Shown: positions 1 to 5,102 of the stretch, piece after piece
Layout: each line of letters starts with the position of its first letter
How positions within the stretch are numbered: position 1 is the stretch's first letter
NCBI GenBank assembly: GCA_031263875.1
Contig: JAISEX010000116.1
Coordinates: 1 to 5,102 of the forward strand
Length of the DNA stretch: 5,102 nt
From: Eubacteriales Family XIII. Incertae Sedis bacterium
GTDB lineage: Bacteria > Bacillota > Clostridia > Peptostreptococcales > Anaerovoracaceae
Reading direction: 5' to 3'
Translations under genes and position numbers: made by a program
The notes under the pieces: generated by a model
What the model was told of the DNA's origin: nothing
What the model saw: the letters and a program-made list of their open reading frames with translations, nothing else
Database searches by the model: none

Positions 1-1002
1 GGTTATGCGTATTATAAGGTTCGGCCAGCCGAGCAGCGAAAACAGCAGCAGGGCGATGACCATCACAAACATCAGAAAACTCGTTCCGCAGCGCGGATGC
101 AGGGTTTCGTAATCTTCGCAGTTTTCGGGCGTCAGCTCCTTGCCGCCCTCGTAGCAGTGAATGCACTGATGCTCCGCTCCGTGGAATTGGAACACCATTT
201 TGATGTCCTTCATGCGCGAAACAAGCAGGATATACAGGACAAAGAGCAGTATGCGGAACACGCCTTCGATAAGATTCAGCGCGATCTTGTTCTTGACCCA
301 AATGCCGAAAAAATCGACGATCCACGTCGGCGCGATAATAAAGACGCCGATCGTAAACGCAAGGGAAATGACGACCGCGGATATAAGCGTCAGCGTCAGC
401 GGCGCTTTTTCTCCGAAGCGGGCCTCCAGCCACCGCGTAAAGCGGCCGCCCTCGGCGGATTCTTTCGCTTCGCTGGCATTACTCTCGCGCGCTTCGTGAG
501 ATGCCATTACAGCTTCCGTGTAATCACTTCCGTGCGCTTCGTGAGGCGCGGTTACCGTTTCCGTGTAATCGCTCCCGTGTGTTTCGTGAGATTCCATTAC
601 TGTTTCCGTGTAATCGCTCCCGTGAGCTTCGTGAGATTCCATTACTGTTTCCGTGTAATCGCTCCCGGCCGACTCGTTTAGCTCTGCGGAACCGTCCGCC
701 TGCGCCGCGTCCTCGTCCTCATCGAAATAGCCGCCCTTTTCAAGCAGTTCCGCGGAGAGCATCAGCGTGCGTATGCCGGTTACGAGCGAATTGACGAATA
801 TCATCACACCGCGTACGATTGGGATCTTGTACGCCTTTCCGCGCGACGCTAATTTCTCCGTGTGAATGTACATTGAATCGTCGGGAAGCCGAACCACGAC
901 CGCGGTACGGTCGTTGCCCTTCATCATGATCCCTTCGAGTACGGCCTGCCCGCCTACATTCGTGGGGCACGCGTTTTTTATAAATATCTTTTTAAAGTCC
1001 AT
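1..1002 (-). CDS. yqhQ: DUF1385 family membrane protein (YqhQ-like), C-terminus cut by window edge
   Basis: The first 334 codons are present and the 3' end lies outside the window. The family signatures are clear: NVGGQAVLEGIMMKG at residues 15-29, FHGAEHQCIHCYE at 273-285 and HPRCGTSF at 302-309. Hydrophobic stretches near 202-226, 243-262 and 309-325 suggest a multi-spanning membrane protein. DUF1385 proteins have no firmly established biochemical role; the conserved His, Glu and Cys residues have led to the label 'putative metal-dependent enzyme', which is not proven. The ATG at 1002-1000 places the GGQAV motif at the usual distance from the N-terminus. Its only purine-rich candidate ribosome site, AAAGGG at 1015-1020, is 12 nt away, which is long. 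Residues about 92-185, between the N-terminal domain and the first membrane segment, form a hydrophilic insertion with four 15-residue tandem repeats that I do not know from the family. The gene follows rho by 58 bp, so co-transcription is likely. Family assignment is firm and function is open. Confidence 0.9.
   Translation of the reverse strand, partial: MDFKKIFIKNACPTNVGGQAVLEGIMMKGNDRTAVVVRLPDDSMYIHTEKLASRGKAYKIPIVRGVMIFVNSLVTGIRTLMLSAELLEKGGYFDEDEDAAQADGSAELNESAGSDYTETVMESHEAHGSDYTETVMESHETHGSDYTETVTAPHEAHGSDYTEAVMASHEARESNASEAKESAEGGRFTRWLEARFGEKAPLTLTLISAVVISLAFTIGVFIIAPTWIVDFFGIWVKNKIALNLIEGVFRILLFVLYILLVSRMKDIKMVFQFHGAEHQCIHCYEGGKELTPENCEDYETLHPRCGTSFLMFVMVIALLLFSLLGWPNLIIRIT
487..666 (-). 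repeat. Four in-frame 45-bp tandem repeats inside the DUF1385 gene
   Basis: Four consecutive 45-bp units lie at 622-666, 577-621, 532-576 and 487-531, in gene order. They encode residues 113-172 of the DUF1385 protein. The consensus peptide is GSDYTETVMESHEAH. The first two units differ at only two of 45 bases, and the third and fourth have diverged more. All units are exactly 15 codons, so copy-number change would keep the reading frame. The peptide is acidic, has no Cys, and ends in H-E-x-H in three units and H-E-A-R in the last. It lies in a hydrophilic linker before the first membrane segment. Confidence 0.95.
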
Positions 1003-1008
1003 AGCTAT

Positions 1009-1039
1009 ATTATACCCTTTAACAAGGCGGTTTAAACAA
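1009..1039 (-). promoter_or_regulatory. Possible sigma-A promoter directly before the DUF1385 gene
   Basis: A perfect TATAAT (1014-1009) lies only six bases upstream of the ATG. A partial -35 match, TTGTTT, sits at 1039-1034 with a 19-bp spacer, which is longer than ideal. If used, transcription would begin at or next to the start codon and give a nearly leaderless mRNA. The hexamer could equally be chance in an AT-rich 58-bp gap, so the gene may simply be read through from rho. Confidence 0.35.
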
Positions 1040-1060
1040 GTTACCTGATCTTATGAAAGA

Positions 1061-2623
1061 TTACCCGCGCTCGTTCTCAAAAATCTTGCGTATGATCTTG
1101 ATGAAATCCGCGTTGCTGCGCGTGTGCGCGATATGGTCGATAATCATCTCCGTCACTTCCTGCGTGCCGAGATTCGACATGGCGCGGCGCATCAGCCAAA
1201 TGGCCTCCAGTTCCTCCGGATCCAGCAGCAGTTCCTCCTTGCGCGTACCGGACTTGTTGAGATTGATCGCCGGGAAAATGCGTTTTTCGGAAAGTTTGCG
1301 GTCGAGATGGAGCTCCATATTGCCGGTGCCCTTGAATTCCTCGAAGATAACTTCGTCCATGCGGCTGCCCGTTTCGACCAGCGCCGTGGCGAGTATCGTA
1401 ATGCTGCCGCCTTCTTCTATGTTGCGGGCGGCGCCGAAGAATTTCTTCGGCTTGTGCAGGGCGCCGGGATCGAGGCCGCCGGAAAGCGTCCGGCCGGAAG
1501 CGGGCACCACGAGGTTGTAGGCGCGCGCGAGACGCGTCAGGCTGTCGAGCAGTATCACGACGTCCTTGCCGTATTCCGCGAGACGCTGGGCGCGCGCGAG
1601 CACCATTTCCGCCACTTTCACGTGATTCTGCGGAAGCTCGTCAAACGTCGAATAGACGACGTCGCCCTTTATCGACCGCTGCATGTCCGTTACTTCCTCG
1701 GGACGTTCGTCCACGAGCAGCACGATCATTTCACATTCGGGATGGGTTTTTTCTATGGTGTTGGCGATGGTCTTCAGGAGAATGGTTTTACCGGCTTTCG
1801 GCGGAGCGACGATAAGGCCGCGCTGCCCTTTGCCTATCGGCGAAACCAGATTGATAAGACGCATCGAGAGATTCTTCGGGCTGTCCTCAAGATTGATCCG
1901 CTCGTTCGGGAAGATGGGCGTCAGGCGTTCGAATTGCGGCCGGTTGATCGCGAACTTCAAGTCCTCGCCGTTGACGCTGAACACGTAGAGCAAAGCGCCG
2001 AACTTTTCCCCGTCATTGGCCTTGCGCGCGACGCCTTTGATCTTATCGCCGGTCTTCAGATTGAATCGTCTGATTTGCGCCGGAGCGACGTACACGTCAT
2101 TGCTGCTCGACAGGAAATTCTCAAACCGGAGGAAACCAAAACCGCTGTCCGAAAGTTCGAGAATGCCTTCGACCTCGTACCGGTTCTTATACTTTTCGTT
2201 GTCGACCGTCTTTGAGTCGTCCTTTTCCTCTGCGTCCGGTTCCGTTTCGGCGACCTCGTCGATATCCGCTTTGGCGGCCAGCTCGTCTTCCGTAATGTCT
2301 TCCTCGGCTTCGGCGATCGCCTCTCCCACCGCGATTTCCGCGCTGTCCGGCATTGCCTCGGTAACGTCGTCGTCTTCCTCCGGCTCTGCGGCCGCGGGTT
2401 CGCGCGATATCGCCCTCGGCGCCACGGAGGATATATAACCGGGAGGCGCAAACAGCGGCGCGAAATCACCCGCGTCCTCGCTCGCTTCCTTATTATTTAT
2501 CCCGTAAATAAGCACGTCGAGAAGCTGCGCCTTTTTCATTTTCTCATAGCCCTCAATATTGAACGCTTTCGCGATCTCACGCAGCTCGGCTATTTTTTTT
2601 GACCTTAGTATTGCTTCTTCCAT
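1061..2623 (-). CDS. rho: Transcription termination factor Rho
   Basis: Rho is a hexameric RNA-dependent ATPase and helicase that releases RNA polymerase from untranslated transcripts. The 520-residue product has, in order: a Rho_N helical domain (about 5-42), an acidic low-complexity insertion (about 45-145), the cold-shock-like primary RNA-binding domain (about 150-225, with GFGFLRF at 161-167), and the RecA-like motor (about 250-510). Key residues are intact: Walker A APPKAGKT at 273-280 (K279, T280), catalytic E306 in DERPEE, Walker B LLDS with D360, Q-loop [12 protein letters not shown] at 372-383, and arginine finger R461 in SGTRKEE. E. coli Rho is 419 residues; the extra length is almost all the acidic insertion. 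The ATG at 2623 has a strong ribosome site (GGAGAGG, seven bases away). The gene has its own promoter and is followed by the DUF1385 gene. The rpmE gene that commonly follows rho in Clostridia is not between them. Confidence 0.98.
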   Translation of the reverse strand: MEEAILRSKKIAELREIAKAFNIEGYEKMKKAQLLDVLIYGINNKEASEDAGDFAPLFAPPGYISSVAPRAISREPAAAEPEEDDDVTEAMPDSAEIAVGEAIAEAEEDITEDELAAKADIDEVAETEPDAEEKDDSKTVDNEKYKNRYEVEGILELSDSGFGFLRFENFLSSSNDVYVAPAQIRRFNLKTGDKIKGVARKANDGEKFGALLYVFSVNGEDLKFAINRPQFERLTPIFPNERINLEDSPKNLSMRLINLVSPIGKGQRGLIVAPPKAGKTILLKTIANTIEKTHPECEMIVLLVDERPEEVTDMQRSIKGDVVYSTFDELPQNHVKVAEMVLARAQRLAEYGKDVVILLDSLTRLARAYNLVVPASGRTLSGGLDPGALHKPKKFFGAARNIEEGGSITILATALVETGSRMDEVIFEEFKGTGNMELHLDRKLSEKRIFPAINLNKSGTRKEELLLDPEELEAIWLMRRAMSNLGTQEVTEMIIDHIAHTRSNADFIKIIRKIFENERG

Positions 2624-2630
2624 TATTCTT

Positions 2631-2637
2631 CCTCTCC
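2631..2637 (-). promoter_or_regulatory. Ribosome binding site of rho
   Basis: GGAGAGG lies seven bases before the ATG at 2623-2621. It is the best Shine-Dalgarno match in the window and fixes the start of Rho just before its Rho_N domain. Confidence 0.85.
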
Positions 2638-2695
2638 GGATAATTCAGATGTTATATAAAAATACTTGGATTTTAAAATTAATCAGAACGTTATT

Positions 2696-2723
2696 ATTAT
2701 ATCAGGATTGCGCAGGAATGCAA
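2696..2723 (-). promoter_or_regulatory. Extended -10 sigma-A promoter of rho
   Basis: TATAAT at 2701-2696 is preceded by TGA (2704-2702), giving a complete extended -10 element (TGnTATAAT). TTGCAT at 2723-2718 matches four of six bases of the -35 consensus with a 16-bp spacer. The inferred start near 2689 leaves an AT-rich leader of about 65 nt before the rho ATG. The match is strong, so rho is probably transcribed independently of the LCP genes upstream. The remaining parts of the spacer 2624-2781 show no gene and no GC-rich hairpin followed by a T-run. Confidence 0.75.
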
Positions 2724-2781
2724 TACAAAATTGGCATTTCATGAATATTTTTTAGTTGAATGTTTTCCCCTAATTGGAACA

Positions 2782-3837
2782 CTAGCCCTCCATCGCGCTG
2801 TCCGCCGCCGCGGGATCCGAGCCGGCGCCGCCCTCCGTACCGGCCGTGCCGTCGTAAATCTGCCGGAGCATCCGCTCTATTTCGGAATTATCCGCGCGCA
2901 TCCAGAACCACAAGCCGTTTTTCCTCGCCTCGCCGGGAAGCGTAAATGCCTGCACCGCGTCGGCGCTCATTCCCGCCGCCTTGTCCGCGAGATAGAGCAC
3001 CGCGCGCGGCGTGATCGTCGTATCGACGTTTTCCACCGCGGTCGTCGCCACCTTCGGCAGATTAAGGCCGAGCGCCCGCTTCACGGCGTTTTTCACAAAC
3101 TGCTGCTGCGAGTTGACACGGCCCATATCACCGTCGGTATATCCCGGAGCTCCCGGAGAGCCCTTGCGGAACCGGAGGAACTGCACGGCATGTTCGCCGT
3201 CGAGAACCTGTTCGCCCTTTTTGAGATTGATAAAAAGATCCTGCTTCTTCGACGTATACTTCATATCTATCGGCACGTTCACCGGCACGCCGTCCATCGA
3301 ATCGACGATTTTCTTCACGCCGTCATAATCGACCATCGCGTAATAGTTGATCGGTATCCCCAAAAGTACGTTATGCACGGCCTTGCAGAGTTCCATCGGC
3401 CCCTCTGTCGCCGCCGAATTTATCTTCAGGTAACCGCCGTACTTAAAGCCCTCGCGCTCGTAATAGGTGTCGCGCGGCACGGAGATCACATCGACTTTCT
3501 CCGTTTCCGGATCGAAGCTGCACAGCATAATGGTGTCCGCCAGCTTTTCGTTGGTAGTGCCGTAGAGCAGCACGTTGACGCGTTTGCTGTTGTAATATTC
3601 GGACTTGAATATGCCCTCGCCGGGTATCAAAAGGTCGAGCTGTTCTTCCGTCTTTTGCGAAGCGACGACGCCGCTTTTGCTCGCCGGCGCGGAATCGAGT
3701 AATTTAAACGCTCCGTACACGCTGCCCGTAAACAATATCAGGCAGATGGGAAACGCGATGAAAAACACCTTGCAGAAAAGTCTTTTGGGCGTCAACGGTT
3801 TCTTGGGTCTTTTTATTTTTCTCTTATTATTAGCCAA
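2782..3837 (-). CDS. LCP (LytR-CpsA-Psr) family cell-wall polymer ligase, paralog 1
   Basis: LCP proteins transfer undecaprenyl-phosphate-linked glycopolymers (teichoic acids, capsule or other wall polysaccharides) onto peptidoglycan on the outer membrane face. This 351-residue protein has a Lys/Arg-rich cytoplasmic N-terminus (1-20), one membrane anchor (about 22-44), a linker, and the LCP domain from about 84 to 260. Recognisable motifs are RVNVLLYG (86-93), ADTIML (100-105), VISVPRDTYYE (117-127), LDGEHAVQFLRFR (212-224) and GDMGRVNSQQ (236-245). R122, R222, R224 and R240 fit the phosphate-binding arginines of the family. The Asp usually found after the first Gly and the Arg of the usual RxDT motif are replaced (GTT and LADT). 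The C-terminal 22 residues are a Gly/Ala/Asp-rich tail missing from the neighbour. The start is TTG at 3837-3835, supported by a well-placed ribosome site in the end of the upstream gene. The polymer substrate cannot be told from sequence. Confidence 0.93.
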   Translation of the reverse strand: MANNKRKIKRPKKPLTPKRLFCKVFFIAFPICLILFTGSVYGAFKLLDSAPASKSGVVASQKTEEQLDLLIPGEGIFKSEYYNSKRVNVLLYGTTNEKLADTIMLCSFDPETEKVDVISVPRDTYYEREGFKYGGYLKINSAATEGPMELCKAVHNVLLGIPINYYAMVDYDGVKKIVDSMDGVPVNVPIDMKYTSKKQDLFINLKKGEQVLDGEHAVQFLRFRKGSPGAPGYTDGDMGRVNSQQQFVKNAVKRALGLNLPKVATTAVENVDTTITPRAVLYLADKAAGMSADAVQAFTLPGEARKNGLWFWMRADNSEIERMLRQIYDGTAGTEGGAGSDPAAADSAMEG

Positions 3838-3839
3838 AA

Positions 3840-4793
3840 TTATTCCTTCTTAATACTGTAAATTTCATTCATCATCTGCTCGGTCGCCGCCTTGTCGACA
3901 AAGTAGTAGGACGCCTTGTTCTTCATCTGCGCCTTGCCGGGCGTCGTCCACGTCTTTGCGTCCTCCGTGGACATGCCGACGGCCTCGCTCGCGATGCGCA
4001 CCGCCAGTTTCGTCGTAATATTCGAATCGACCTCTTTGCTGACCGTTTGCGCCACCTTCGGGAAACCGAGGCCGATGCTCTGTTTAAAGGCTTCCTTCAT
4101 GAACGTCTGCTGCGCGTCCACACGGCCGAGATCGCCGCTCGCGTAACCCTTTCGGAAACGCAGATACTGCACCGCGTGATCGCCGTCGAGCACCTGCTTG
4201 CCCTTCTTGATGTCGATATAGAGGTCTTGCTTTTTGTCAGTATACTTCATATCCATCGGCACGTCTATCTCTATCCCGCCCATGGCATCGACGATCTTCC
4301 GCACCGCGTTGTCGTCCAGGACCGAATAAAAATGCACCGGCACGCCCGCGAGAACATCGGAAACGGCCTTTGCCGCCGCCGTGCCCTTTTCCTCCGTCGT
4401 CTTACCGCCCGTTTCGTAGACCGAATTTATCTTCTGGAACGCGGCGCCCTTATATTCCGGCCGCTCGTAATAGGTGTCGCGCGGTACGGAGATCACGTCC
4501 ACGCGCTTCACTTCCGTGTCGAAACTCGCGAGCATCATCGTATCCGTCAACTGATCGTTTTGTCCGAGAATCAGCACGTTGACGCGCTTTGAATCCCGGT
4601 ACTTCTTCGCAAAATCGCTGTCGCCTCCGGCTATCGGCTTTATATCTTTCATAATATCGCCGCCGAACAAGCCGAAGAACCCGTATTTATCGACGACAAA
4701 TATCCCGACCGTAAATACGATCAGGAGTATAAGAAAGAGGGGCAGGAAAACCTTCCCGAACGAACTTTTTTTCTGTGTAATTTCTTTTGCCAT
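3840..4793 (-). CDS. LCP (LytR-CpsA-Psr) family cell-wall polymer ligase, paralog 2
   Basis: This 317-residue paralog is the first gene of the LCP pair. It has a short basic N-terminus, one membrane anchor (about 14-34) and an extracellular LCP domain from about 69. Motifs: RVNVLILG (70-77), LTDTMML (82-88), VISVPRDTYYE (100-110), LDGDHAVQYLRFR (202-214) and GDLGRVDAQQ (220-229). Catalytic or phosphate-binding candidates are D84, R105, R212, R214 and R224. As in its neighbour, the Arg of the common RxDT motif is Leu. I chose the ATG at 4793-4791 because its protein starts like the neighbour (MAK.../MAN...) and the membrane anchor follows at the normal distance. A TTG at 4826 would add 11 residues but has no ribosome site. 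The chosen ATG itself has only a weak one (AGG at 4804-4802, eight bases away). Similarity along the whole domain points to an old tandem duplication. Likely role: attaching a wall glycopolymer to peptidoglycan; substrate unknown. Confidence 0.93.
   Translation of the reverse strand: MAKEITQKKSSFGKVFLPLFLILLIVFTVGIFVVDKYGFFGLFGGDIMKDIKPIAGGDSDFAKKYRDSKRVNVLILGQNDQLTDTMMLASFDTEVKRVDVISVPRDTYYERPEYKGAAFQKINSVYETGGKTTEEKGTAAAKAVSDVLAGVPVHFYSVLDDNAVRKIVDAMGGIEIDVPMDMKYTDKKQDLYIDIKKGKQVLDGDHAVQYLRFRKGYASGDLGRVDAQQTFMKEAFKQSIGLGFPKVAQTVSKEVDSNITTKLAVRIASEAVGMSTEDAKTWTTPGKAQMKNKASYYFVDKAATEQMMNEIYSIKKE
3844..3850 (-). promoter_or_regulatory. Ribosome binding site deciding the TTG start of LCP paralog 1
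   Basis: AGAAGGA lies six bases before the TTG at 3837-3835 and overlaps the last codons of the upstream LCP gene. Only two bases separate that gene's TAA from the TTG. No ATG or GTG is available nearby that would keep the basic N-terminus, so the TTG start and translational coupling are well supported. Confidence 0.75.
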
Positions 4794-4835
4794 AGAACTA
4801 ACCTGTTTGTACTCCGTAACCGCCAAGCGCCATCA

Positions 4836-4860
4836 GTCCGGCGCGGACGCGCAAAAGCGC
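4836..4860 (-). other. Two abutting small hairpins in the leader of the LCP pair
   Basis: On the minus strand GCGC-TTTT-GCGC (4860-4849) is followed at once by GTCCG-CGC-CGGAC (4848-4836). The stems are four and five perfect base pairs with loops of four and three bases. They end 42 bases before the LCP start codon. No T-run follows, so they are not an intrinsic terminator for this strand. Whether they form in RNA is unproven. Confidence 0.5.
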
Positions 4861-5038
4861 ACGGCTGCGGTTCGTACACATTATTTCATATTCAACTTCG
4901 ACCCGCACCCAGTGGCCCTTGCGTTTTTATTGATCGCCGTACACCCTGCCGGCACGAGGGGCCGCTTACTCCGCAGCTCGCATCTCGCGTGTTTTGTCGG
5001 GCGCGCAAGAAACCGATACGCCGTAGCAGGATGGGCGG

Positions 5039-5088
5039 GACGCACACTTTTCTCGCCTCTCCCGCGCACGGGATAGGAGGGGTGCGTC
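5039..5088. other. Imperfect long hairpin (inverted repeat) near the window edge
   Basis: The arms GACGCAC (5039-5045) and GTGCGTC (5082-5088) pair over seven bases. Inside them CCTC (5056-5059) pairs with GAGG (5077-5080), and CCCG (5061-5064) with CGGG (5069-5072) around a CGCA loop. The nested pairing suggests a structured RNA or a palindromic interspersed repeat unit. No known RNA family is recognised. Confidence 0.5.
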
Positions 5089-5102
5089 AGCAGCCGCGAA
5101 GC

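Larger units (their letters stand above)
4794..5102 (-). other. Non-coding, repeat-like stretch upstream of the LCP pair
   Basis: No convincing gene is seen here. One minus-strand frame is open from the window edge to a TAA at 4883-4881 (about 73 codons). Its product is rich in Arg, Ala, Pro and Lys, has no recognisable domain, and internal ATG starts have no ribosome site, so it looks like a translated intergenic repeat rather than a protein. It could instead be the tail of a gene beyond the edge, which I consider less likely. The region is GC-rich except around 4875-4900 and contains several hairpin-forming segments, listed separately. No clear promoter for the LCP pair can be assigned. The AT-rich stretch near 4880-4895 (AATATGAAATAAT on the minus strand) is the best place for a -10, but no good -35 stands at the right distance. 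Confidence 0.5.

Noticed and set aside
487..666. Regularly spaced repeats considered as a CRISPR array
   Set aside because: The 45-bp units are directly adjacent with no unique spacers and are in frame within a coding region.
97..681. Plus-strand open frame with repeated RFVRFHYCFRVIAP-like units
   Set aside because: The repeats are the antisense reading of the 45-bp tandem units in the DUF1385 gene, whose minus-strand frame has the family motifs.
1124..2215. Long plus-strand open frame of 363 codons opposite rho
   Set aside because: It is antisense to a complete, well-conserved rho gene, and its product has no recognisable domain. GC-rich codon use on the minus strand explains the open frame.
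2731..3702. Plus-strand open frame of 323 codons opposite LCP paralog 1
   Set aside because: It is rich in His and Arg, as expected from reading the other strand of an LCP gene, and has no ribosome site or domain.
4794..4826. TTG at 4826 as the start of LCP paralog 2
   Set aside because: It has no ribosome site. The ATG at 4793 gives an N-terminus that matches the neighbouring paralog and the usual anchor position.
4900..4930. GCCACTG on the minus strand, reminiscent of a cobalamin riboswitch core
   Set aside because: No B12 box or other core elements are nearby, and the downstream LCP genes have no link to cobalamin. A seven-base match can occur by chance.

Overview
The window reads as chromosomal DNA of a Gram-positive, low-GC-lineage bacterium (Firmicutes, most likely Clostridia), although its own base composition is fairly GC-rich. 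The grounds are two LytR-CpsA-Psr (LCP) cell-wall ligases side by side, a Rho with an extra N-terminal segment, and a YqhQ/DUF1385 membrane protein directly after rho. Similar rho and yqhQ neighbourhoods are familiar from clostridial genomes. No species is claimed.

All four protein genes lie on the minus strand, so transcription runs from high to low coordinates. In that direction: (1) 5102-4794 is about 309 bases with no convincing gene. It holds three hairpin-forming segments and one repeat-like reading frame that is open to the window edge. (2) 4793-3840 and 3837-2782 encode two paralogous LCP proteins. They are two bases apart and translationally coupled through a TTG start. (3) 2781-2624 is an AT-rich spacer with a strong extended -10 promoter for rho. 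(4) 2623-1061 is rho, complete, with all ATPase motifs and an acidic insertion of about 100 residues. (5) 1060-1003 is a short spacer with a possible second promoter. (6) 1002-1 is the first 334 codons of a DUF1385 (YqhQ-like) membrane protein. It runs off the window and carries four tandem 15-residue repeats (45 bp each).

The LCP pair probably forms one wall-assembly unit that attaches teichoic-acid-like or other anionic polymers to peptidoglycan. The rho-yqhQ pair is a separate unit. No intrinsic terminator is visible after the LCP pair or after rho. No mobile-element gene, CRISPR array, tRNA or rRNA is seen. Most of the window is ordinary housekeeping and envelope DNA. The parts most worth a second look are the HExH-containing tandem repeat in the DUF1385 protein, the acidic Rho insertion, and the structured, repeat-like stretch upstream of the LCP genes.
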